Shown here in pieces: positions 22,063 to 33,884 of a stretch of 64,000 nucleotides of DNA; the stretch's first letter is position 1, and each line of letters opens with the position of its first letter. The DNA is taken from positions 66,375,164-66,439,163 of the forward strand of contig NC_051073.1 of assembly GCF_004664715.2 (NCBI RefSeq), in the 5' to 3' direction. The notes under the pieces were generated by a model. It was not told the DNA's origin and searched no databases. It saw only the letters and a program-made list of their open reading frames with translations. The position numbers were made by a program, and so were the translations under genes. The DNA is from Peromyscus leucopus. Lineage: Eukaryota; Chordata; Mammalia; Rodentia; Cricetidae.

Positions 22063-24730
22063 ATAATCAAAATAATAAATGTACAGAACAAGAAAGGATA
22101 TTGAAAACTGTAAGAGAGAAAGATCAAATCACATTTAAAGTCACGCCCATCAAAATTACATGACTTTTCAAAGGAGATCTTGAAACCCTAAGGGATTCAG
22201 ACTGATTTCAGACAAGTTCTGAAAGACCACAGATGCCAGCCAAGACCACTATAGCCACCAAAACTATCAACCATACTTAAAGGAGAAAGAAAAACTTTCC
22301 ATGACAACAACATTTAAGGGATTTATGTCCACCAAGTCAAATCTATGGAGGATATTAATACGATTGTTCCAGTCTGAAGAGAAAGTTCAACACCCCCAAG
22401 AGGGCACAGGGAATAATAAATGAACAGTTTTAGAACCGTTCATCAAAAGAGGTCTAAGGAAACACCACCACCTCTACCCAATGTTAGGAATTAATAAACA
22501 TTGTTCAAAGTAGTTCTTAATTTTAATAGTCTCAATTATCCCTTAAAGAGACACTGAGTAGTAACAGAGAGAGTTAGAGAACAGGACCCATCTTTTTGCT
22601 GCCTCTGAAAAACATACCTCACCATCATGATAGTATACACCATGGAGTAAAAGATTGGGAAAAGCTGTTCCATGAATACGGAACCAAGAAACTAGCAGGC
22701 ATAGCTTTTAAATATCTGACAACATAAACTTCAACCCAAAACTAATCAGAAGAGACAGGAGGAACATGCCATATTCATCAAAGGAAAAATCTGCCAAGAG
22801 GACACTGCAATTCTAAAAGTCTCCCAAACACAGGGTGATCCAATTTCATAAAACAAGGAATATTTAACCTAAAAACACAGATTAACTTCAACACATTAAT
22901 AGTAGGTGATATCAGTGTCCCACTGTCACCAAGAGACAGATTATCCAGATAAAAACTCAACAGAAAAACATTGGAGTTAAATGGCATCATAAATAAAATG
23001 GACTTAACAATGATCTATAAAATAGTCCATCTAAATGCCAACTAATATAAATTTTTCTCAGAAGCCATAAGATTTTCTCTGAACTTGACAACATATTAGG
23101 GCACAAAGAAAATCTCAATAAATATAAGACAGTGGAAGTAACATGTGTTCTCCCTGACCGCAGTGGAATAAAGCAGGCTGCCAACAGCAATAGAAAGTAC
23201 AGAAGCTACACAAACTCATGGAAACAAACAACACACCAATGAGTAACTATTTGGTCAAGAATGAAATCACAAAGGAGATTTAACAATTCCTAGAGATTAG
23301 TGAAAATAAAAACACAATATGCCCAAATCTGTAGGACATATTGAAGGCAGCCCCAAGGAGACAGTTTATAGCACTAAGTGCCTTCAGAAAAATGTTGAGA
23401 GTTCTCAAATTAATAAAACATTTGAATGTTTTAGAAAGCCAAGAATAAACAGCACCTCCAGAAGGTAGACAGGACGAGATAATCAAAATGAACTTAATGA
23501 AAGAAATTAAAACTACAAATAATCACAGAAATGAAGAATTGGTTCTTTGAAAAGATTAAAATGGCTGACAAACCTTTAGCTAAATCAACCAAAAGAAAAA
23601 GAGGGTCCCATTAACAAAATTAGATAGGAAAGGGAGATATTACAACAAACCTGAAAAAAAATCAGTCTCATAAAGATATTTAAAAAATCTGTATTCCACC
23701 ACATTGGAAAATCTAAACTAAGTAGATGATTTTTGACATACACATGATATAGTTAATAGTCTAAATAGACCCGTAATAACCTCTGAGATAGAAGCAGCAA
23801 TTAAAAATCTCCCAACTAAAACAATCTTGGGTCCTGATGGATTCAGTACAGAATTTTATTAGATTTCCAGGGAATTAATTACTCTTGGTTTTTCTCCAGA
23901 ACTTGATGGTAAGACCCTATTGTTAAATACACCATATACTCAAGTCATAGAACATGGAAAAATCAAGCTGGTACTGACTGGGTTGTTTCATCCCTACTGG
24001 CTAGCTTTCATAGAGCTGGAAGGTGCTATGCACATTACTGGAGGAGGAAAGTAATCAATATCACCCAGCTGTGAATCCTGTGAAACTCAATAAGGAAAGA
24101 CCTGGCTAAACCTGACCACTTGTATAATAGTGGTATAATTGCTATGGGAGTAACTACACTTTCTAACTATATTTACTGTCTGCTCCATAAGATGTAACCC
24201 ATGCTGGGCACTGTTATCAGGGACCAAGAGACTGGTTAGATAGGTTATGACCCTTAGGGAAGAACTTATTACGATTGTTCTGTTAAATGAATATAGCATT
24301 AAATTGACTCCTAATGACTTTTGCGATACCCATTATTTAGCGCATCTTTCAACCCTTATCAGAGGAGCTCCTTTTTGTTAGTAGATGATGATTAACTCAG
24401 AGACCCACCACTGGCCAATATGCAGAGGATAAGAGACTGTGAACTGTTCAACCCTAAATGGGACTTCAATATCACAATCCTTGTTCCCAAGGCTCAGGGA
24501 TCATTGGTAAAGAAAAGGCTGAGAGAAGTTAGGAGCCAGAGGTGGTAGATGACTCCACTGAAATAATGTTTTCTGGATATAATAGGGCAGTTACAACATG
24601 TGAACTCATAGTGGCCTTGGCAGCGTGCACAAGGTCTGCATAAGTTCAGGCTCTAAGATGATTTCTGTTTCCAGCCTTTAGCTTTACCCCATGGTTAAAT
24701 GTCTAGCTTTTAGTATACTTTTTATACTTA

Positions 24731-24766
24731 GGGTTTTTTTTTTTTGTGTGTGTGTGTGTGTGTGTG
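24731..24766. repeat. T-tract plus (GT)n
   Basis: GGG(T)12 followed by about 10 GT units just after the L1 3' UTR. Possibly its remodelled tail on the other strand; simple repeat. Confidence 0.9.
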
Positions 24767-24769
24767 AGG

Positions 24770-25340
24770 GGCGGGTTTGAAAAGCTTGAAGACACACTGT
24801 TTCAGGCAAAACAAAGTTAGTTTGTTAGCTCAGTCAGAAGGTCCACATGTAGTACCATTTTCAGGCACATATTAACCCTGGAGCAGAGAAGGTGTCATCC
24901 ATGCTGGCTTTCTGTTTTCTTAATGGATAGACCTACCATACTGGTTTATTCTCTCACTCCTCAGGGGTTTCTCTGAGAACTCTAGTGTTGTATATCCCGG
25001 TATCAATCCAGTAGGAAAAAGAAATGTCCTCTTTCCAGTCTTACTCAAACACTCATTCCTTGTCAAGGGATCTGATGCACTTTTGCTCTTCATCTCTTCA
25101 CACTCAGTACTGTGGCCTGGAGAAAGCCATACTGGAGTCGCATGCCTATTCTCGGAGTGACTTAGACTAGTCCATCCGACACGGAGCACTTTAGCTGAAG
25201 ATAGTGAGCATGTGGTCCGCCATGAGAAAATGGAGGTACTGGATACTGTTTTCTGCGGCTGAGCAGTCTAACGGAAATACAAATTAGTAAATACGAAATT
25301 GTCTGTTAGACAATAAACAACAGGTAAACCAAACTGAATA
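24770..25340. other. Intron 1 stretch with no recognised feature
   Basis: Apparently unique; an 89-codon reverse-strand open frame has no known motif. Confidence 0.4.
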
Positions 25341-25349
25341 AATATGGTT

Positions 25350-25442
25350 TCGAATGGTCAGGTACTTGGTGGGCTGAGACAGGAGGATCACAGTGTGTTC
25401 AAGTCCAGCCTGGACTACTGAACAAGACCCTATTTTATAAAC
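25350..25442 (+). mobile_element. B1-like SINE fragment, forward
   Basis: GGTGGGCTGAGACAGGAGGATCACAGTGTGTTCAAGTCCAGCCTGGACTACTGAACAAGACCCTATTTT is an old 7SL-type monomer lacking its 5' head. Confidence 0.7.
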
Positions 25443-25675
25443 AAGGACTTAAATGGTCATGTTCCCCAGGGTGGTTTATTTTCTTTGCCACAGGTTTTTT
25501 TTCCCCACTAATTTGGATTTCTATCAGCAGGTGAAAAAAGAGGCTTGCAGAAAATATTTCTCTGACTTTAAAACTGAGATGTGTTTGATGATTAATGTGT
25601 AAAATACAGGAAATTCTAATATAAGAAGAATCACAGGATGCCATTATCCAAGGCAAATCCCATTAGTATTCTGTT

Positions 25676-25990
25676 TGATGTATGGACCCAGTCTTCTTCT
25701 CTTTTGTTCGGTATACTTTCCTGTGAGTGTTTTTGAAATTGAATTTGTAATCATAGTGCATAATTTTACATTGTTTTTCTCCATTTAACACTCATACACA
25801 TATTCTTCTCACCAGATTAAAATCCTAAATAGACATTATTTAATAGCTGCATAACAGTCTTTAATAATTGCCCTTTGTTGTACACACAGATGGTGTCTAT
25901 TTATCACGATGAGAAACTGCAGTAAACATCTCTAGATACAAGTCTTGTCTGTGTCTCATGGAAGCTCTAACAGAGAGCAGGTTTTAGTTG
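25676..25990 (-). mobile_element. Ancient L1ME-like 3' fragment, reverse strand
   Basis: TTTTTCTCCATTTAACACTCATACACATATTC...TTATTTAATAGCTGCATAACAGTCTTTAATAATTGCCC...AACTGCAGTAAACATCTCTAGATACAAGTCTTGTCTG follows the same family as 11.5 and 50.4 kb. Confidence 0.6.
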
Positions 25991-26860
25991 TTGAATACCT
26001 CACCTTGTTGAGATCTGCATTTGTAGACTGCTAAGCTTTTAATTCCCCTAACAAGAATAGAGCCTGAGATGAAAGAAGATCTCTTCTCATCATTAGAGGC
26101 TCAACTGATGTGACTGGAGAAGGTTTCATTACTCAGAAATTCTGTGTTTGCTGTTGACCAGTCTAGAGAAGTATGAAGAGGGACTGTGGGACAGGGAATT
26201 GAAGTTTCTCTTGACTTAAGGATCTTTTGAGCAAAAGGCATCATGCTCATTAAGGATTGCTACAGCAGCAGACCCCGTTGGACGGGTGAATGGGGCTCCA
26301 GCAGCCACCTGGAGGCATTTGCATTTCTCATGTGTGACCCCATCCCCCACCCCTAGCCACTGTTTCTATCCAAGGAGGAAGAAACAAAAAAGCTACAATT
26401 CCTTCAAATTACCTTGGCATAAAATATAATCCTCTGTGGCCACAGCTATAATATTTATTCTTTCATAGTCTCTGGTGTGCTGCTTTCTAATGTGTGAGGG
26501 GGAAAATTCAATCGTCTTCATTCTAAATTTTTTACCTACAATCTTAGTGCAGGAAAAATGTAAACTTTGCATGCTAACGATGTGTTAAAAATTGCTTTCA
26601 TGGTGTCCATGAATAACTGCATTAGTCAATTAAAAACAGAAAAAGAACATGTACATAAGTGGTTCGATATCTAATTATCACAAGGATACACTTTAAAAAT
26701 TAATTTTAATGATTTATTGTTCAACTGTTTACTGCTATATATCCAGTGCTTGGAAAGTCGCTGACAACTGCCCAGTATACAGTAGATACTTTTGAGAGAA
26801 ATACTGAATGTTTGGTGGATATAACTGGTTTCAGGTACATTCTAAATTCATGTGAACACA
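25991..26860. other. Unique intronic stretch, possible conserved element at 26.38-26.65 kb
   Basis: No interspersed repeat was recognised. About 26380-26650 is AT-rich and motif-dense (AATTACCTTGGCATAAAATATAATCC, GCATGCTAACGATGTG, GCATTAGTCAATTAAAAA), resembling conserved non-coding DNA. Inference only. Confidence 0.3.
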
Positions 26861-26861
26861 G

Positions 26862-27190
26862 GACATGTGACAATCAATTTTGATGATCAACCTGATGGGA
26901 TTCAGAACCATGATGATAACAGAAGTATGTCAGTAAGGGGTTTTCTAAGTGAGGTTAACTGAGGGGAGAAAACCTACCCTAAATGTGAGTGGGTTCCCTT
27001 CCATGGACTGAGGTCCCAGACTGCATAAAAGGGAGAGAGTGAGCTGAGCACCAGCATTTTCTCTATGTTTCCTGACCAGACTTTTTGTGACTCAGCAGCA
27101 TCGTGCTTCTTCCTCCATTCCCTCCCAGGCCATGTGGATTGTAATCTCAAACTGTGAGCCAAGATAAGCACTTCCCTATTTAAATGCAGT
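26862..27190 (+). mobile_element. Rodent LTR-like (ERVL/MaLR-style) repeat A
   Basis: ACAATCAATTTTGATGATCAACCTGATGGGATTCAGAACC...GTGAGGTTAACTGAGG...GGACTGAGGTCCCAGACTGCATAAAAGGGAGAGAGTGAGCTGAGCACCAGC...CAAACTGTGAGCCAAGATAAGCAC is a common rodent interspersed repeat with a TATA-like box (GCATAAAAGG) and an AATAAA-like 3' part. The family name is not assigned. Confidence 0.55.
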
Positions 27191-27890
27191 GCAACCGACA
27201 AAGCACATAAACCCCAATGTCAACAAGGAAGGATCAGAATTTAGAGAGCTAGGTCATTGGATTGCTTTCCATCTAGTTCACAGGTTTGCAGAGTTTCAGG
27301 TCAGGAGCCCCTTCAAGGGCTATCTGACTCTTACTGCTTACTTTTACCAACCCATGTGTGCCTAAATGCTCACAGGGAAGTAAATTTGCTGAAAAGCAAA
27401 CCATTTCTTTCTAAGACCAACCTACAAAACACCAGAACAAACCCACAGCCTCTTCATTGTGTTAGACTGAAATATGGTTCCGCTAATGTCAATCCATTAG
27501 TTCATCTTCTTTTGCCTTCTGTGGCCACCTATCCAAAGTATACTTCTTTCTTCCTTGTGGTCACAACCCCACACCTCCCAGAATTCTTCTTAGCTGGTCC
27601 CTGTCCTCACGCCTCCAGACAGCCCTTTGTCAACCCTACCATACTCATTTCTCCAGCTGCTCTTCATGTGACGTGGGTCTTTGACATCAGAAGATCTCAC
27701 AAAGCCATTATGCTTGATGACATAAAGAAGTTTCCATCTCTTGGTGTCATTCTTTTAAAATCCACAGGGATCCTGGGATTCCTGGGCATCAGCCAGGAAG
27801 GGTGAGGTATGGATAATTACCACTTTCTATCTCTAAAGTCATTGTAGAAAAGGAGTCCAGAGACTAGTGATGCCATCCGGTGACAGATTA
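27191..27890. other. Intron 1 stretch with a long chance open frame
   Basis: Apparently unique. An open frame of 182 codons (27257-27805, + strand) has no recognisable domain, no splice-like borders and a low-complexity-free but unfamiliar sequence. Not called a gene. Confidence 0.4.
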
Positions 27891-27914
27891 CTCTGATTGT
27901 GGCCTTATTGTTGT

Positions 27915-27985
27915 TCTTATCACTGTCATCATCATCATCATTGTCATCGTCGTCGTCGCCATCATCATCATCATCATACTGACTA
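27915..27985. repeat. (CAT/CGT)n trinucleotide repeat
   Basis: Imperfect ATC/GTC triplet run: CATCATCATCATTGTCATCGTCGTCGTCGCCATCATCATCATCATCA. Confidence 0.92.
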
Positions 27986-28054
27986 CTTACCAAATGCAAT
28001 GCTCATTATTAAACATTTTGTCAAGGGGTGGGGATAAGAAAGGAACGCACTATG

Positions 28055-28165
28055 CAGTCCAAGCTGACCTGTCACTCATTTTGTAGCCCAGGCTGGTCTT
28101 GAACTTGTTATCCAGTAGTCTCCAGGGGTGAAACTATATGTGTGTGCCACCACACAGGGCTACTA
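28055..28165 (-). mobile_element. B1-like SINE fragment, reverse strand
   Basis: TTTTGTAGCCCAGGCTGGTCTTGAACTTGTTATCCAGTAGTCTCCAGGGGTGAAACTATATGTGTGTGCCACCACAC is an old reversed 7SL-type monomer. Confidence 0.7.
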
Positions 28166-28267
28166 GTTAAGCATCTTCATGTGAGTCATTATTTTCAAAT
28201 TTCAACAATTCTGTTAGATATTCATAATTCTGTTACTATCACTGCATGTGGAAATAATAAATGTTTT

Positions 28268-28460
28268 TGTTGTTCTCTATGGCTAATGCTTACAAACTAG
28301 TGCCCGTGGGTAAAATATGACCCAAATTGTTCTTGCAAGTAAAGCTTTATTGGAGAACAACCACCTTGCCCTGTTGACATTGCCTCTGTCTGTTTTGCAG
28401 CAGAAATGAGTAGATGTGAGGAAGACCGTATGGCCCACAGAACTGAACGTATTTTATTTT
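28268..28460 (-). mobile_element. hAT-Charlie-type DNA transposon relic
   Basis: AAAGCTTTATTGGAGAACAACCACCTTGCCC...TTGACATTGCCTCTGTCTG...GCAGAAATGAGTAGATGTGAGGAAGACCGTATGGCCCACAGAACTGAACGTATTTTA matches the mammalian MER element with 'tttattggaacac...gagaccgtatggcccgcaaagcc'. The exact family name is left open. Confidence 0.65.
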
Positions 28461-28469
28461 TTAAAATCT

Positions 28470-29950
28470 TAAAAACGTTATTTAATTTTCTTCATGTAAT
28501 GCGTTTTGAGAATATTTTTCCCACCCTGATTCTCCATATCTTCCTATTCATCTAACTTCAAGTTCTCTCTCTTTCTCACCCACCCCAAATCAAAGCAAGC
28601 AAACAAGCAAAAACCACAATAAGACAAAGGACAAAACAAACATGCATAAAGAGCATGGAGTCTGTTTTGTGTTGTCTAGCTTCTCTTAGGCACTGGACCT
28701 TTTCCTGGAGTGTGATTGATATACAAAGTGGCAAAACCTGACTTTCCCTTTCCCAGCAGGTACCAATTGCAAATTTTTCTTAATAAGGGCTGGAATTTTG
28801 TGTTCACTCGGCCTTCTTGCTTGTGGTCTTTTGTCTGGTTTGCACCTGTATGGGTATAGTGTGTTCTGTCACAGTCCCTGTGAGTTCATGTATGTGTCAG
28901 CCTTGTGTCTGGAAGACTACGTTTCCTTGGACTCATTCACCATCTCTGGCTCTTACAATTTTTCTTCTCCTCTTCTGCATAGCTCCCTGAGCCTTGAGGG
29001 GAGGGATTTGATGAAGTCATCCCATTTGGGGCTGAGCTCTAAATGTCCCTCCCTTTCTGCACATTTCTAGTCATTAGTCTGCTGTGGGATGTTCTGTATG
29101 TCTTGTGGGAGCCCGTTCTTGGGTTCCTTGTGGCTTTACCCAACAGGTCCGCATAGAGGATGATTAGGACCACGGGCCTGAGTGCAGGTGTCTGAGATGG
29201 TCTGCACTTGGCTGTGCTGGGGGTGGTGGTGGTGGTCTGTATGTCAAATTTTTCTGATTGGTCAATAAATAAAACCTGATTGGCCGTGGCTAGGCAGGAA
29301 GTATAGGTGGGACTAACAGAGAGGAGAGATAAAAGAACAGGAAGGCAGGAGTCACTGCCAGTTGCCCACCAGGACAAGCAGCATGTGAAGATGCCGGTAA
29401 GCCATGAGGCAGGGTATAGCTTTGTAGAAATGGATTAATTTAAGATATAAGAACATTCAGCAAGAAGACTGCCATGGCCATACAGTTTGTAAGAAAAATA
29501 AGTCTCTGTGTTTACTTGGTTTAGTCTGAGCTGCTGTGGGACTGGCGGGTGACAAAGATTTGTCCTGACTGTGGGCAAGGCAGGAAAACTCTAGCTACAT
29601 TAGTCTCTGTGTTAAATACCATCTACTGCAAGACGAAGCTTCTCTGATGAGGGTTGAGTGTTGCTCTCATCTATGGGTGTAGCAAAATGTCATCAGGAGT
29701 CTTTTTTTCTATGTTTATTTAACAGATTAATAGTAGTTAGGTTTTCCCTAGGGCTTATGACCTGTGTAGTCTCAGGTTCTTGCAGTGTCAGGTATGGGTT
29801 CCATCTCATGGAATGGGTCTGAAATTGCTGCCCCCCCCCAAGTGGTTGGTTACGTTGTTGCACACTGTATCTTTCAGACAAGTCATTGTTGTAGGCCACA
29901 GGGATTGTAGCTGTGCGATGTTGATGCTTACCTGAAAACATTTCTTATTG
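28470..29950 (-). mobile_element. Lx-type L1 3' UTR, reverse strand, interrupted at 29080-29599
   Basis: The flanks 28470-29079 and 29606-29950 join as one reversed Lx 3' UTR: CATCTCTGGCTCTTACAATTTTTCTTC...CCCATTTGGGGCTGAGC on the left, TCTCTGTGTTAAATACCATCTACTGCAAGACGAAGCTTCTCTGATGAGG...CTGTGTAGTCTCAGGTTCTTGCAGTGTCAGGTATGGG on the right. A composite LTR lies between. Confidence 0.8.
29074..29605 (+). mobile_element. CCAAT-rich ERVK-type solo LTR, forward, carrying an inserted LTR fragment
   Basis: The outer LTR runs 29080-29599 (TGCTGTGGGATG to CTCTAGCTACA) with 6-bp duplications TTAGTC at 29074-29079 and 29600-29605. It contains the family hallmark CTGATTGGTCAATAAATAAAACCTGATTGGCC. Near its 5' end, 29103-29235 is foreign: it matches the first part of the LTR at 53890 (TGTGGGAGCCCG...GGCTGTGCTGGGGG). 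The 10-mer TCTGTATGTC flanks this piece on both sides (29093-29102 and 29236-29245). The family resembles rodent RMER17 LTRs; that name is tentative. Confidence 0.85.
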
Positions 29951-31109
29951 CTATTAGACAAAAATGCTTGTTGACCCATGTTTATTATATTTTCGTTTGA
30001 AACTGATTATCATCATTATATTTTCATTATTTTATTTTTTTCCTTATTGCCATTGGTTAGAATCATTCAAGTGTTTTCATCCATAGGTGTTGTTTAGCAG
30101 AGAGCAGGAAGGACCTGAGCTGGGGTGTATTGAAGGGTCCATGTTGAGCAAGGAACTTTCTCTTCCTGTTCTCTGTTCTTCTTGCTTCTAAACAGTTATA
30201 TATCTACGGGAGCTGAGAGGGTTATTCCACCTCTCCTTCATTTTGAAGATGCCCAGAGCTTCATTTACTGGAAATAGTACTATCATCTGTGGCCAAAGGC
30301 CTACAGAACCTTAACCCTATGTATGGAATTCTAGAAAGAAAGGCCACTCAAAAGATAGACTAGTTCAAGTCTTTCATTTTGTTCTCTTTTTTGTTTGTAA
30401 AGGCACTAAGACATTCACATTCAGCTGTAAGAAATAATGCAGGGTGATCTTATATACCCGGTATCTAGGTTTCCTCATTGTTAGCGGTCAACAAAACTGT
30501 CATTCAATAATATAGTTAGGATAGTGAGAACTCGATCCTCCTAAAGGTCATTCATGTTGTCTTTTCATAGCTACACCCACTTGCTTCCCTTCTTTATCCT
30601 TTCCGTAAGCTGTGACAACTAACACCTTCTCTGTTTCTGTAGCTTTATCACTCCAACAATGTTATATAAATATAACCATACAGTTACATAAATTTGGAAA
30701 GGAGCTTTCATTTTTGTTTTATTTTCAGTATGTTTTAAATTGAAATAGTATTACATCACTCCCCTGCTTCCTCTCCCCAGCCCTTTCCAGATACCTTCCC
30801 TGAACCCCTTCCCATCACCATCAAGTTGATAGCCTCTTCTTTGATTATTATTGTTACAGACACTGAAATGGGCTTTTGAAATAAGCTTCTCCAGAGGTAC
30901 ATTTATGTTGGTTATGTCAAGTTTTCCCCTTTTGATTGCTAAATAGTATTGCATGGTGCCATGGTTTAGTAACTGTTCATTCATCGAAGAGCCTCTGTTT
31001 GTTGTTTCCAGGTGTAGTTTGCAGATGTTTTTCTCTATTTCTTTTCCTCTTTTCTGCAGACTCTTTCACAAAGAAATAAGGTTTCAATTTTCATAAATCC
31101 AGTGTCATA

Positions 31110-31465
31110 GTTAGAATTGATTATCAACTTGACACAGCCTAGAATCACCTGAAAGAGAGTCTCAATTGAGCCTTCAGACATTTGGTCTGTGAGCATGTCT
31201 GTGAGGGACTTTCTCGACTGTTCACTGGTGTGGGGAAGCCCAGCCCGCTATTGGCAGCACCCCCACCCTGAGTCAGGAGGTCCTGGACTGTATAAGAAAG
31301 CAAGCTAAGTATGAGTCTATGAGTGAGTCAGCAAGCGGCTTCCACCGTAGTGTCTGCTTTAGGTTCTGGTTGAGTTCCCGTCCTGCCTTCCTTCAATAAT
31401 GGTCAGTGACCTAGAAGTCTAAGCCAAATAAACCCTTTGTGCCCCAAGTTGTTTTCAATGAGAAT
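31110..31465 (+). mobile_element. Rodent LTR-like (ERVL/MaLR-style) repeat B
   Basis: TCATAGTTAGAATTGATTATCAACTTGACACAGCCTAGAATCACCTG...GAGCATGTCTGTGAGGGAC...GGACTGTATAAGAAAGCAAGC...GACCTAGAAGTCTAAGCCAAATAAACCCTTTGTGCCCC contains a TATA-like CTGTATAAGAAAG and an AATAAA signal. Related in layout to the copies at 26.9 and 36.2 kb; family name not assigned. Confidence 0.65.
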
Positions 31466-33884
31466 GAGGAAAGCCCACAGTATGAAATGTCCCTTCATCT
31501 CAAGTGTTCTGCATATCCCTTGAAGATAAAATGATTCTGAGTCTAAGACGTCTTTCCTTACCCCTAGTCTTGATTTCATCCATTTTCCTTAAAGCTTTAT
31601 GTTTTATACTGAAGTGTGAGTGACCTATTATGAGTCACTGTTGGTGTGAGGTGTGAGAACTAGGCTGAGGTTTATATCCCCCTTCTCTGGCATAAATGTC
31701 CAACTTTTTGAGCCCCCATTGTTGAAAAGCTATTTTTCCTCCATGGAATTGCTTTTGTATATGTGTCAGAAGTCAACGGTGTATGTGTGTATAGGTCAAT
31801 TCCTCAGTTTTCTACTCTGTTCCATTGATCTGCACACCAAGGTTATGAAGCCTTGATTATGGCAGCTAATTAATAGTCCTTAAAGTCAAGTGGATGGATT
31901 GCTATCATTCCATCCTTATTTTTTTCAAAATCATTTTCTCTATGATAGTTTATGTTTCTGAATTTTAGAATTTTCTTGTTTGTATTTAGAAAATATTCCT
32001 GCAATTTTGATAAGCATTGCATTAAATCTATATATATATTTGGAAATAATTACAATCTTTATTTAATTACTTAGTTTAATCACTTACTTTAATTAAAATC
32101 AACTCTGAGTTTTCAAAGACAAGTATGACAGACCCTTCACTTTATTCAGATCTCAGATTCTTTTCATTAGCATTGGAAGTATTCCACAAACAAGCATACG
32201 TGTTTTTTTAGACTAACTCTTGTTTGAGTGATTGTACATAGTTCTGAATTTTTAATTCCAGTGTTCTCATATTCACTCTCAGAATATGGAAAGATGATTA
32301 TTTGTATGTGTTTGTTGTGTATTCTGTGAATTCACTTTAAAATTTTAGAAGTTTGTTTTGGTAGATTTTTTTCTCTAGAACTTATCATGTGAAAATAGGG
32401 ACATTTGATTTCTGTATGTCTTTCATTTCTCTTTCTTATTTAGCTATAAATTCCAGCACAAAGTTGGGTTATCACAGGAGAGAATAGACATAGCTGTCTT
32501 GTTTCTGATTTTATACAGCAACATTCCATCATCTAACATCAAACACATATATTACATTATTGTTTAAAAGATATTCCCTGTCAAATAGAAAAGATTCTAT
32601 TTTGTTCTTATTTTTCTAAGAACGTTGCTTATCAATGGATATGCATTTTTGCTATTTTAAAAAATATTGATTGATAGGATAATGAGATTTTTCTTCCTTA
32701 GCCTGTTAACATGTTGGTGTATTAAGCCAACATGGATTGATTTTATTTTACATATTGAAGATGCCCCCTTTGGACTAAATCCTCTTTAGTTGTAATGTAT
32801 AGTTCTATTACTGATACCGAACTCTATCTGCTAGTGTTTTGTTAAATACAGTAAATAATAATGTTCTATTAAACAAATCAACGTTCCTGAGGAGTACTGT
32901 TTTATGGGTCATCTTTTCTCCTCTCTGTTGTCAGCTCTGTCCATTCAATTGAGAGAGGTTTCACGTTGATGCTTCTGGAAGAGATGATGTCAGTAGTTCT
33001 TTAAGTCTTTGGCGGAATTAGTGAAACCAGTAATTTAAATACTACAATGCGAGTTTCCTTAACAGTAACAGAGCTACTCAGATTTTTTGTTTTCTATTAA
33101 GTTGCAGCAGCGTACGTGTTTCAGGGACCTGGTCCATTTCATCTGACTGTCTGACTCCTGCCCGAGTCATCAAACCCACATGTGTAACAAGCCTTCATGC
33201 TTCTATTCATTTACATTCCTTTGATACTAGCAGTTCTTTCCTTTCCTTTCTTGCTTTTTCTCCTTTTGGTCTTCCCTTGTCTTTCTAGTGGTTTTCCAAT
33301 TTCATTGCTCTTTTTAAAGAAGAGACTGTTTGTCTTATTGACGTTTGTGTTTTCTGTCTCATGGATTTCTGTTCCTATCATTGCTGCTGCGTTTGTTCCA
33401 CTTGCTTGGCTTGTTCAGCTCTTCTTTTGCCAGGCTTTTGAGGTGGGAACTTAGATCGCTGTACTGGGAATCTTGTCTTCTCTAAGATATACAGTCACTG
33501 CTGTAAATCCAGCTCCTGCACTGCTTGAGCCGTGTCCCACAGATTTGGGGACATTTCTTTCATCTTCCTTTAATTCCATGTCTTTTAAAAACTCCTTTAG
33601 ATTTCCACTGACTTGAATTATTTAGGAGTGTGTAGGCCAGTTTCCCACTATGTTAAGATTTCTTCCTTTTATTTCTGTTACTACTTTCCAATTTTATTCT
33701 GTAATGATTGGAAAACAACTAATATGAATTACATTCTTTTAAATTTGTCAAGTTTTTTTTTAAATGGTTTGTAGGATGGTCTATCTTGATATATGTTCCA
33801 AAAATGTTAAAAAAGAATGTTGTTCTCTTAGATTCAAGAATCTATAGATGATTCAAGAACATTGATGGTGCTCCTTCTAAAGAA

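Larger units (their letters stand above)
20060..24700 (+). mobile_element. Lx-type L1 LINE, forward, with ORF1, partial ORF2 and 3' UTR; non-functional
   Basis: The parts run in L1 order on the + strand. The ORF1 start region begins at about 20080 (ATAACCAAGACAATATGTCTCCTC). The coiled-coil region is expanded into a minisatellite (20414-21456). ORF1 continues at 21460-21718 and 22063-22350. ORF2 endonuclease-like sequence and the region up to just before reverse transcriptase span about 22500-23877 (ending GGTCCTGATGGATTCAGTACAGAATTTTATTAG). The Lx 3' UTR follows at about 23890-24700. The reverse transcriptase and C-terminal parts of ORF2, roughly 2.5-3 kb, are missing between 23877 and 23890. 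Frames are broken throughout, and a solo LTR interrupts ORF1. It lies in the same orientation as Atp13a4. Confidence 0.85.

Noticed and set aside
27257..27805. 182-codon open frame on the + strand
   Set aside because: Longest complex open frame outside repeats, but no recognised domain, no flanking splice sites or promoter signal, and in-intron position. Probably chance; a protein search could overturn this.
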